A stretch of 64,000 nt of DNA from Propylenella binzhouense (lineage in GTDB: Bacteria; Pseudomonadota; Alphaproteobacteria; Rhizobiales; Afifellaceae). The notes under the pieces were generated by a model. The model worked only from the letters and a program-made list of their open reading frames with translations. It was not told where the DNA came from and did not search any database. Made by a program: the position numbers and the translations under genes. Positions 1 to 9,580 of the stretch are shown here, piece by piece. The stretch lies in NCBI RefSeq assembly GCF_009866965.1, contig NZ_SPKJ01000011.1:1-64000 (forward strand), in the 5' to 3' direction. Within the stretch, counting starts at the first letter, position 1; every line of letters starts with the position of its first letter.

Positions 1-417
1 CCTCCGTCCGCGGCCTCGCCGGCGGTGCGGCCGGAGACGGCCGGGGAGCCGGCGGCTTCGGCACACCGGCCACCCGGCGCGCCTTCGGCGCCTGCCCGCA
101 TCGAGGCGGCCCGCCAGATCCGTCCGGCGGGCGAAGCGGGACACCGGCAGCCGGCTCCCGAGGCGCCCGACGTGGCCGTCGGAGCCTTCGGCGGGTCGGA
201 GGGCCGGCTTCTGTCGAGCGATGCGGGAGCCGCGGTCTCGGGCGCATTCTCGGCGCTCGCCCATACGATCCTCGCCCAGAATGCGCGTACGCTCGAGGAT
301 CTCGTGACCGACCTGCTGAAGCCGATGCTGAAGGACTGGCTGGACGAGAATCTTCCGCCGCTCGTCGAGCGGCTCGTTCGCCAGGAGATCGAGCGGGTAT
401 CGCGCGGACGCGGCTGA
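1..417 (+). CDS. PopZ-like / DUF2497 protein, C-terminal part
   Basis: The reading frame is open from the first base of the window, so the N-terminus is missing. What remains is a Pro/Ala-rich low-complexity stretch (about 60 residues) followed by a conserved helical C-terminus containing LLKPMLKDWLDENLPPLVER and ending in VRQEIERVSRG. That tail is the signature of the DUF2497 family, which includes the Caulobacter polar organising protein PopZ, where it drives self-assembly at the cell pole. The position directly before valS is the usual one in alphaproteobacteria and supports the call. Family assignment is fairly secure. A PopZ-type polar scaffold role is inferred, because the N-terminal interaction segment is not visible. 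Confidence 0.8.
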   Translation, partial: PPSAASPAVRPETAGEPAASAHRPPGAPSAPARIEAARQIRPAGEAGHRQPAPEAPDVAVGAFGGSEGRLLSSDAGAAVSGAFSALAHTILAQNARTLEDLVTDLLKPMLKDWLDENLPPLVERLVRQEIERVSRGRG

Positions 418-536
418 GCGGCCACGCAAGCGAGATTCGGCGGGGCGCTCCGGGAACGGGCGCCCCGGCTTCATGTTGACAGGTCTCGGGCCGGTCAGTT
501 TAAGCACCGGGCAGTTCCCGAAAGACCAAGACGTCC

Positions 537-3299
<2,763 letters not shown>

Positions 3300-3332
3300 G
3301 AGGCCACTGGGCGGGCCTGCGCGAAGGCCTGC

Positions 3333-3470
3333 CTAGCGGAGGCCCATGCCCACGACGAGGACGACGCAGACGGCAATGAGGCAGGTGGTGATCGCAAGCG
3401 GGATCGCAGGCCCCGCGCTCAGATAGGGGGCGAGCGTCGTCTCCAAGTCGTCGCGCTGGGTGGTCCGCAT
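3333..3470 (-). CDS. Small single-span membrane protein, unknown
   Basis: A 45-residue protein: a short polar, charged N-terminus (MRTTQRDDLETTLAPYL) followed by one hydrophobic span (AIPLAITTCLIAVCVVLVVG) and a short Arg tail. The start at 3470 is chosen because AGAGGAGAA lies upstream on the minus strand as a ribosome binding site. A longer reading to 3536 only adds a Cys/Arg-rich stretch without such a site. It is convergent with valS and divergent from the carboxylase gene. I do not recognise the family. It looks like one of the short inner-membrane peptides often missed in annotation. Confidence 0.5.
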   Translation of the reverse strand: MRTTQRDDLETTLAPYLSAGPAIPLAITTCLIAVCVVLVVGMGLR

Positions 3471-3669
3471 GGTGCTTCCCGTTCTCCTCTCGGCCTTGCC
3501 CCCTCGCCTTGTCGCGCAAGGCGGGACCCGCTTCAACAGATCGTACGGGCGGAAACCGTTCTTCCCCGGCTTTCAGATCGGGTTTTAGCCGAGTTTGAAG
3601 ACACTTGCACGCGTCGGCGGGATCGGGTCGGCGCTTGCGGTTTGCGCCCGCCCGGCCGACAAAGGGCGC

Positions 3670-5658
3670 ATGGTCTCTTCGCTCCTCGTCGCCAATCGCG
3701 GCGAAATCGCCCGCCGGATCGTTCGGACGGCCCGGCGGATGGGGCTCAGGACGGTTGCGGTCTTCACGGAGGCCGACCGCTCCTGGCCGCACTGGCGGGA
3801 GGCCGACGAGGCGGTGCTCCTCGGCGCCGGCCCTGCCGCCGAAAGCTATCTCTCCATCGAGCGCATTCTCGAGGCGGCGCGCGGCGCGGGCGCCGATGCC
3901 ATCCACCCGGGCTACGGCTTCCTTGCCGAGAACGCCGCCTTCGCGGAGGCCTGTCGCGCCTCGGGCATCCTCTTCATCGGGCCGCCGGCCCCCGCGATCC
4001 GCGCGATGGGCTCGAAGTCCGAAGCCAAGCGCCTGATGGTGCAGGCCGGCGTTCCGGTCGTGCCGGGCTATCACGGGGAGCGCCAGGAGCCGGGATTTCT
4101 CCGGCAGAAGGCCTACGAGATCGGCTGTCCGCTCCTCGTCAAGGCGGTTGCCGGCGGCGGCGGCCGCGGCATGCGGCGGGTCGATCGGGCGGTGGACTTC
4201 GACGCCGCGCTCGAATCGGCCCGGCGCGAGGCGCTCGCCGCGTTCGGCGATGACCGGGTGCTCCTCGAGCGCTATGTCCGCGACCCGCGCCATGTCGAGG
4301 TCCAGGTGCTCGCCGATTCGCACGGCGCGACGATCCATCTCGGCGACCGGGACTGCTCGCTCCAGCGGCGGCACCAGAAGATCGTCGAGGAGGCGCCGGC
4401 GCCCGGCCTCGCCGAAGCGGTCCGCAGCGCGATGGGGCGCGCCGCCGTGGCGGCGGCCGAGGCGGTGGGCTACCAGGGCGCCGGCACGGTCGAGTTCGTC
4501 GTCGGCAAGGAGGCGGAGACCCGGGAGGGGGGCTTCTTCTTCCTCGAGATGAACACGCGCCTCCAGGTCGAGCATCCCGTGACGGAGATGGTGACCGGCC
4601 TCGACCTCGTGGAATGGCAGATCCGGATCGCTTCCGGCGAGCGGCTTCCGCTGCGCCAGGAGGATGTTGAGCTTGCCGGCCATGCGGTCGAGACGCGCGT
4701 CTATGCGGAGGACCCGAAGGCCGGGTTCCGGCCGTCGACCGGCACCGTCCAGGTGGCGGATTACCCGGCGGGCGAGGGTGTCCGGGTCGACGCCGGCGCG
4801 GAGGCGGGCAGCGTCGTCGGCCCCTTCTACGATTCCATGCTCGCGAAGGTCGTGGCACATGGCCGCGACCGGGCCGAGGCTCTCGACCGGTTGCGCAGCG
4901 CGGTGGCGCAGACGCGAATCGCCGGGCCCAAGACGAATCTCGCATTCCTCGGCGCGATCCTCGCCGAGCCTGAATTCGCGAAAGGCGGCATCGATACCGG
5001 CTTCCTCGATCGCGCTCTCCCGGACCTTCGAATTCCGGATCTCCCCCCGGCCGCGGCCGCCGGCGCAATCGAGGCGCATCTCGCGGCCGCCGCGGCGGAG
5101 AGCGCCCGCGGCATGGCGGGGCCCTGGGCCCGGACGGACGGATTCGAGCTCGGCGGGTACGAGCGCCGGCAGACGCTCGTCTTCGATCTCGAGGGCGTCC
5201 AAACCGTTGCCGAGGTGGTCTGGCGCGGCGGTGCGCCGGCCGTCGCCAGCCTGGGCGGCGAGGCACCGCCGCCCGATGCCGCCCCGGTCGACATCGTCTG
5301 GGCCGGCAGCCGCGCCTTCCTGCTGGCGGCGGGCGCGCAGCTCGCGGTCGCGTTTCCCGATCCGCTCGATCGTTCGCCGGACGAGGAGCGGGAGGACGGC
5401 TCGGTCTACGTTCCGATGCATGGGAGGATCGTGCAGGTCTCGGTCGCGGAGGGCGACCGGGTGGAGAAGGGCGACCCGCTCGTCACCGTCGAGGCGATGA
5501 AGATGGAACACGTGCTTGCCGCGTCGGCCGCCGGATCGGTGGAGGCGCTCCATGTCCGGCTCGGCGAGCAGGTCGAGGAAGGCCGGCTGGCGGTGCGGAT
5601 CGGGCCGGCCGGGCCGGCGGCCTCCCCGGAGCGCGCGGAGCCTGTGAATGGCGGGTAG
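3670..5658 (+). CDS. Biotin-dependent acyl-CoA carboxylase alpha subunit
   Basis: Carries biotin carboxylase and biotin carrier domains on one 662-residue chain, so it carboxylates its own biotin with ATP and bicarbonate and hands the group to a separate carboxyltransferase. Visible in order: the biotin carboxylase N-domain (LLVANRGEIARRIVR), ATP-grasp (KAVAGGGGRGMR, EMNTRLQVEHPVTE), the C-domain (YAEDPKAGFRPSTG), a linker, and the biotinyl domain with EAMKMEH, biotinylated on about Lys611. The ATG at 3670 gives the usual MxxxLVANRGE start. Size and architecture fit methylcrotonyl-, propionyl- or geranyl-CoA carboxylase alpha subunits. No beta subunit is adjacent, so the substrate is left open. 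Confidence 0.9.
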   Translation: MVSSLLVANRGEIARRIVRTARRMGLRTVAVFTEADRSWPHWREADEAVLLGAGPAAESYLSIERILEAARGAGADAIHPGYGFLAENAAFAEACRASGILFIGPPAPAIRAMGSKSEAKRLMVQAGVPVVPGYHGERQEPGFLRQKAYEIGCPLLVKAVAGGGGRGMRRVDRAVDFDAALESARREALAAFGDDRVLLERYVRDPRHVEVQVLADSHGATIHLGDRDCSLQRRHQKIVEEAPAPGLAEAVRSAMGRAAVAAAEAVGYQGAGTVEFVVGKEAETREGGFFFLEMNTRLQVEHPVTEMVTGLDLVEWQIRIASGERLPLRQEDVELAGHAVETRVYAEDPKAGFRPSTGTVQVADYPAGEGVRVDAGAEAGSVVGPFYDSMLAKVVAHGRDRAEALDRLRSAVAQTRIAGPKTNLAFLGAILAEPEFAKGGIDTGFLDRALPDLRIPDLPPAAAAGAIEAHLAAAAAESARGMAGPWARTDGFELGGYERRQTLVFDLEGVQTVAEVVWRGGAPAVASLGGEAPPPDAAPVDIVWAGSRAFLLAAGAQLAVAFPDPLDRSPDEEREDGSVYVPMHGRIVQVSVAEGDRVEKGDPLVTVEAMKMEHVLAASAAGSVEALHVRLGEQVEEGRLAVRIGPAGPAASPERAEPVNGG

Positions 5659-5709
5659 TGCGACCTCGAGCCTGTTTTCAGCGCGGCGCGGCGGCATTAC
5701 CTAGGTCGG

Positions 5710-6147
5710 ATGGCACTCCATCTCGTGAAGCTCTGCGTCGGCTGCGACTCCGTCGAGGACCTGCAGGACTGGGTGGAGCGGCGCCTGGCGGAGATGCGCC
5801 GGAACGGCGAGGCGGCCGAGCAGCGGCACACGACCCGGATGGCGCCGAAGCGGGCGGAGGAGCTTCTCGACGGCGGATCGCTCTATTGGGTGATCCGGGG
5901 CAACATCCAGGTCAGGCAGCGCCTGCTCGACATCCGCCCCTTTACCGACGGAGAGGGGACCCCGCGCTGCCACCTCGTGCTCGAGCCCGTCCTGGTCCAG
6001 ACCGCCTGGCAGCCGCGCCGCGCCTTCCAGGGCTGGCGGTACCTCCCGGCTGCGGACGCGCCGTCGGATGCGGGCGCGGAAGGCGGCGGCTTCGCCGATC
6101 TGCCGGCCGCGCTCGGCCGGGAACTGGCGGAACTGGGGCTGCTGTGA
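5710..6147 (+). CDS. DUF1489 family protein
   Basis: A 145-residue soluble protein starting MALHLVKLCVGCDSVEDLQD, the conserved opening of DUF1489, a family found mainly in alphaproteobacteria and without an established function. Further conserved parts are the HTTRMAPKRAEELLDGGSLYW and IRGNIQVRQRLLDIRPF segments, which suggest a compact alpha/beta fold. It starts 51 bp after the carboxylase gene and runs toward oxyR on the same strand, so the three may share transcription. Function is unknown. Confidence 0.85.
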   Translation: MALHLVKLCVGCDSVEDLQDWVERRLAEMRRNGEAAEQRHTTRMAPKRAEELLDGGSLYWVIRGNIQVRQRLLDIRPFTDGEGTPRCHLVLEPVLVQTAWQPRRAFQGWRYLPAADAPSDAGAEGGGFADLPAALGRELAELGLL

Positions 6148-6193
6148 CGGGCCGGCGCTCACCGGGCCGCGCCGTCTGTTCAGGGCGCTAGCC

Positions 6194-7207
6194 GTGTCGC
6201 TCCAGCGCCTCTCCCTCCGCGACCTGGAATATATCGTGGCGGTCGCCGACGAACGCCATTTCGGCCGGGCCGCGGAGAAGTGCCACGTTTCCCAGCCGGC
6301 GCTTTCCGCGCAGGTGCGGAAGCTGGAGGACATGCTGGGGCACGCGCTCTTCGAGCGCACGGCGCGGGGCGTGCTCGTGACCAGCCAGGGCGAGCGGCTC
6401 GTTCCGCATGCGCGGGAACTGGTTCTGGCGGCGCGGCGCTTCCTCGATCTCGCGGCCGGCTGCGACAGGCTGCAGGGCGCGCTGCGTATCGACGCCATCG
6501 CCACGCTCGGCCCCTATCTCTTCCCGTACATCCTGCGCCCGCTCCGCGACCGCCTTCCCGAGGTCGACCTCGTCCTGCGGGAAAGCCGGACGGAGACGAT
6601 CCTGAACGCGCTGGTGCGCGGCGAATCGGATATCGGCCTCGTGTCGCTGCCGCTCCGGGAGGAGGGGCTTGCGACCATCCCGCTCTTCGACGAGCCGTTC
6701 GTCGCCGTCCATGCGGCCGGCCGCGACATCGCCTCCGGCGCCACGGCCGATATCGACAGGCTCGACCGTGCGGGTCTCCTCCTCCTCGAAGAGGGGCACT
6801 GCCTGCGCGACCAGGCGCTCGCGCTCTGCTCCGCCGGGGAGAGCCGGGTCGCGGTCCATGCCACGAGCCTCGAGACCCTCTGCCACATGGTTGCGGCGGG
6901 CGCCGGCTACTCGCTCCTGCCGGCGCTTGCGGTCGACCCCGAGGAAACCTTCGGCGGGCTGGTGCGCTACACGCCCATCGCGGACAGCCGGGCCCGGCGG
7001 CGGATCGGGCTCGCCTATCGCGCCACCGATCCGCGCCGTCCGCACTTCGAAGCGATCGCCGAAACTATCCGGGAAAATCTGCCGGCCGGCGTGGATGCGG
7101 TCGCGCCTCCCGCCGGCAGAAGCGGGGAAGGGATCAGCGCGCTCCCGCGCTCGTCGCCTGCCGCGCCAGCCCGCCATGCAGGTCGAGGCCGCGCTCGAAC
7201 CAGTTGA
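6194..7207 (+). CDS. oxyR: Hydrogen peroxide sensor, LysR-type regulator OxyR
   Basis: A LysR-family DNA-binding regulator, 337 residues from a GTG start. The N-terminal winged helix-turn-helix is clear (LRDLEYIVAVADERHFGRAA, VSQPALSAQVRKLE). The effector domain has GHCLRDQALALC, with Cys203 and Cys212 nine residues apart, as in E. coli OxyR Cys199/Cys208, which form the peroxide-sensing disulfide. This separates it from other LysR proteins. The ribosome binding site before the GTG is weak, but no better start exists after the DUF1489 stop. The C-terminus runs about 30 residues past the usual LysR end, as a Pro/Ala/Arg-rich tail overlapping 74 bp of the convergent GST gene. Confidence 0.93.
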   Translation: MSLQRLSLRDLEYIVAVADERHFGRAAEKCHVSQPALSAQVRKLEDMLGHALFERTARGVLVTSQGERLVPHARELVLAARRFLDLAAGCDRLQGALRIDAIATLGPYLFPYILRPLRDRLPEVDLVLRESRTETILNALVRGESDIGLVSLPLREEGLATIPLFDEPFVAVHAAGRDIASGATADIDRLDRAGLLLLEEGHCLRDQALALCSAGESRVAVHATSLETLCHMVAAGAGYSLLPALAVDPEETFGGLVRYTPIADSRARRRIGLAYRATDPRRPHFEAIAETIRENLPAGVDAVAPPAGRSGEGISALPRSSPAAPARHAGRGRARTS

Positions 7208-7832
7208 GGACGGGATCGTCCGGCGCGAGCGGCAGTTCTCCGTGGATCGTGTAGAGCCACATCAGCGAACCGAGGACGATATAGTCCGTGAAGAGCGGGG
7301 AGGGGCCGCCCAGCCATTCGTGCCGCGCAAGTGCGTGCCGGAGCGGTGCCAGCGCCCTGGCGAGGGCCTCGCGCTCGGCGTCTGCGCCCGTCGTGAAGGC
7401 CTCGAGCGTCACCCCGTAGCGCGCCTCCCGGCTCTGGCGGAAATAGGCCTGGTCCGCGACGTCGATCAGATCGTGGATGGGCATGATGATGATCCGGCCT
7501 ATCACCGGGTGCAGGTGCGCCACCGCCCAGCCCTCGAGGAAACGCGCCGCCGCGACGATGCCCTCGCTGCCGAACAGGGTCGGGGCCCCGGGCCGCGTCG
7601 CCTCGAGATGGAGCGCGATCTCGAAGGAATCGCCGATGCGCTCGCCGTTGTCGACCAGCACCGGCACCGTCCGGAAGGCGCCCCCCTCGATCTCGCGGAT
7701 CGCTCCGAACGGCGTCGGGACCGTCTCCGGCACGACGCCCTTGTGCGCGAGCGCGAACCGGGCGCGCCAGCAATAGGGACTGAACCGGAGATCCCTGTCG
7801 CGTCCGCAGAGATCATAGAGTCTCACCACCAT
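7134..7832 (-). CDS. Glutathione S-transferase family protein
   Basis: A 232-residue two-domain GST. The thioredoxin-like N-domain starts MVVRLYDLCGRDRDLRFSPY, with the glutathione-site region SPYCWRARFALAHKG and the cis-proline segment RTVPVLVDNGERIGDSFEIA. The helical C-domain follows from about residue 95. The SPYCWRARFALAHKG pattern resembles the beta-etherase-like (LigE/LigF-type) and Ure2p-like branches, but the substrate cannot be read. It overlaps oxyR tail to tail, which may place it near peroxide-stress functions; this is context, not proof of regulation. Confidence 0.87.
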   Translation of the reverse strand: MVVRLYDLCGRDRDLRFSPYCWRARFALAHKGVVPETVPTPFGAIREIEGGAFRTVPVLVDNGERIGDSFEIALHLEATRPGAPTLFGSEGIVAAARFLEGWAVAHLHPVIGRIIIMPIHDLIDVADQAYFRQSREARYGVTLEAFTTGADAEREALARALAPLRHALARHEWLGGPSPLFTDYIVLGSLMWLYTIHGELPLAPDDPVLNWFERGLDLHGGLARQATSAGAR

Positions 7833-7891
7833 GCCGATGCCCTTCCCGGACCGATATGCTAGGGGCGGCGGGCGAAATCGCGAGGACGGAA

Positions 7892-8410
7892 ATGAAGGCC
7901 CATTACGAAATGTTCGCCGCCTACAACAGGTGGGCCAATCGCAGGCTTTACGGTTCGGTGCAAGGCCTCGCGGCCGATGCGCTCCGCGCCGATCGCGGGC
8001 TTTTCTTCGGCTCGGTCCTCGGCACGCTCAACCATCTCCTCGTCACGGACCGGATCTGGATGTCGCGCTTCCTCGGGGAGCCGAGCGCCTACGACCGGCT
8101 GGACCTCGTCCTCTTCGAGGCGCTCGAGCCGCTGCGCGAAGCCCGAGAGAACGAGGACGACCGCATCGTCTCCTATGTGGCGGGCCTGACGCCGGAGCGC
8201 CTGTCGGGCACCTTCAGCTATGTGCGGGTGAGCGCGCCGGAGCCGATCACGCAGCCGCTCGCACCGGCGCTTGCGCATTTCTTCAATCACCAGACCCACC
8301 ATCGCGGCCAGGTCCATGCGGCGCTTACCGGGCTCGGCGGACGCCAGGCGGGTCCGGAGCTCGATCTCGTCTTTTTCCAGCGCGAGACCGGGATCGGCCT
8401 CGCCGGCTGA
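7892..8410 (+). CDS. DinB family protein
   Basis: A 172-residue four-helix-bundle protein of the DinB/YfiT superfamily. The family pattern is visible: MFAAYNRWANRRLYG at the start, LGTLNHLLVTDRIWMSRF in helix two, and FFNHQTHHRGQVHAAL near residue 140, supplying the His ligands for a metal ion. DinB-type proteins include damage-inducible proteins of unknown role and thiol-dependent transferases (bacillithiol or mycothiol type). No specific reaction can be assigned. The ATG at 7892 is preferred over 7856 because GAGGACGGA precedes it. It is divergent from the GST gene. Confidence 0.85.
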   Translation: MKAHYEMFAAYNRWANRRLYGSVQGLAADALRADRGLFFGSVLGTLNHLLVTDRIWMSRFLGEPSAYDRLDLVLFEALEPLREARENEDDRIVSYVAGLTPERLSGTFSYVRVSAPEPITQPLAPALAHFFNHQTHHRGQVHAALTGLGGRQAGPELDLVFFQRETGIGLAG

Positions 8411-8466
8411 CGTTTACTCCGACGGGCCGAGGCGGTATTTCCCGCGCGCCGACATCGGGAGACGTC

Positions 8467-9516
8467 ATGGATAGGATCAGGATCGCCGTTCTCGGGGCCT
8501 CTGGCTACACGGGCGCCGATCTCGTGCGCCTCGCCGCCCGGCACCCGAATGTCGAGATCGTCGCGCTGACGGCGAACACCCACGCCGGCAAGCCGCTGGG
8601 CGAGGTGTTCCCGCATCTCGGGATGCTGCGCCTGCCGGATCTCGCGCGCTGGGAGGATGTCGACTGGACGCGCCTCGACGCGGCGTTCTGCGGCCTGCCG
8701 CACGGCACGACGCAGGAGATCACCGCGGCGGTGCTGGGCGAGAACCCGGCGCTCAGGATGATCGACATGTCGGCCGATTTCCGGTTGCGCAACCTCGACG
8801 TCTACGCCGAGTGGTACGGCCACGAGCACAAGGCCCCCGGCCTCCAGGTCGAGGCGGTCTACGGGCTCACGGAGCACTATCGCGAAGCGATCGGGAGCGC
8901 CCGGCTCATCGCCTGTCCCGGCTGCTATCCGACCGCGGCGCTGCTGGCGTTGCTGCCAATCGTGCAGAACGGGCTGGTCGAGGCCTCGGACATCATCATC
9001 GACGCCAAGTCCGGCGTTTCAGGCGCCGGGCGTTCGCTCAAGCAGAACACCCTCTTCTGCGAGGCCGGGGAAGGGCTTTCGCCCTATTCGATCGGCAAGC
9101 ACCGGCACGCGCCGGAGATCGAGCAGGAGATCGGCGCGAAGGCCGGCGGCCCGGTGATCGTCAACTTCACGCCGCATCTCATTCCGATGAGCCGCGGCGA
9201 GCTCTGCACGTCCTATCTGCGGCTCTCCGGGGATGCGAGCCCGGACGACCTCCGCGACGCGCTTGCGGCCGCCTATGCCGGCGAAGAATTCGTGCGGGTG
9301 GTTGGCCGGGGCGTCATTCCCCAGACGCAGAACGTCCGCGGGTCGAACTACGTGCAGATCGGCGTGTTCGAGGACCGGATCCCCGGCCGGGCCATCGTCG
9401 TCTCGGTGCTCGACAATTTGGTGAAGGGGTCGGCGGGCCAGGCGATCCAGAACATGAACGTCGCCTTCGGCCTCGACGAGACGGCGGGACTTCTGCAGCT
9501 GCCGCTCTTTCCGTAG
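8467..9516 (+). CDS. argC: N-acetyl-gamma-glutamyl-phosphate reductase
   Basis: Third step of arginine biosynthesis: NADPH-dependent reduction of N-acetylglutamyl phosphate to the semialdehyde. The 349 residues begin with the dinucleotide-binding loop IAVLGASGYTGADLVRLAARH. The active-site cysteine is in ACPGCYPTAALLAL (about Cys153), and downstream are the conserved SGVSGAGRSLKQNTLFCE and HRHAPEIEQE segments. GGGAGACGTC precedes the ATG at 8467. It stands apart from other arg genes and is convergent with rne. Confidence 0.97.
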   Translation: MDRIRIAVLGASGYTGADLVRLAARHPNVEIVALTANTHAGKPLGEVFPHLGMLRLPDLARWEDVDWTRLDAAFCGLPHGTTQEITAAVLGENPALRMIDMSADFRLRNLDVYAEWYGHEHKAPGLQVEAVYGLTEHYREAIGSARLIACPGCYPTAALLALLPIVQNGLVEASDIIIDAKSGVSGAGRSLKQNTLFCEAGEGLSPYSIGKHRHAPEIEQEIGAKAGGPVIVNFTPHLIPMSRGELCTSYLRLSGDASPDDLRDALAAAYAGEEFVRVVGRGVIPQTQNVRGSNYVQIGVFEDRIPGRAIVVSVLDNLVKGSAGQAIQNMNVAFGLDETAGLLQLPLFP

Positions 9517-9530
9517 ACGCCGGGCGGCCG

Positions 9531-9561
9531 GGATGCCGGGCGGCCGCGGCCGCCCGGATCC
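9531..9561. terminator. Bidirectional terminator-like palindrome between argC and rne
   Basis: A perfect 22-bp palindrome at 9536-9557 (G/C only, centre GGCCGCGGCC) is extended by GGAT/ATCC arms with one bulged base. It lies between two convergent genes, 19 bp after the argC stop and 23 bp before the rne stop codon. A stem this strong can end transcripts from both sides, although no clear T-run follows on either strand. Confidence 0.5.
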
Positions 9562-9580
9562 GATTCGCGATTGAGGCTCT

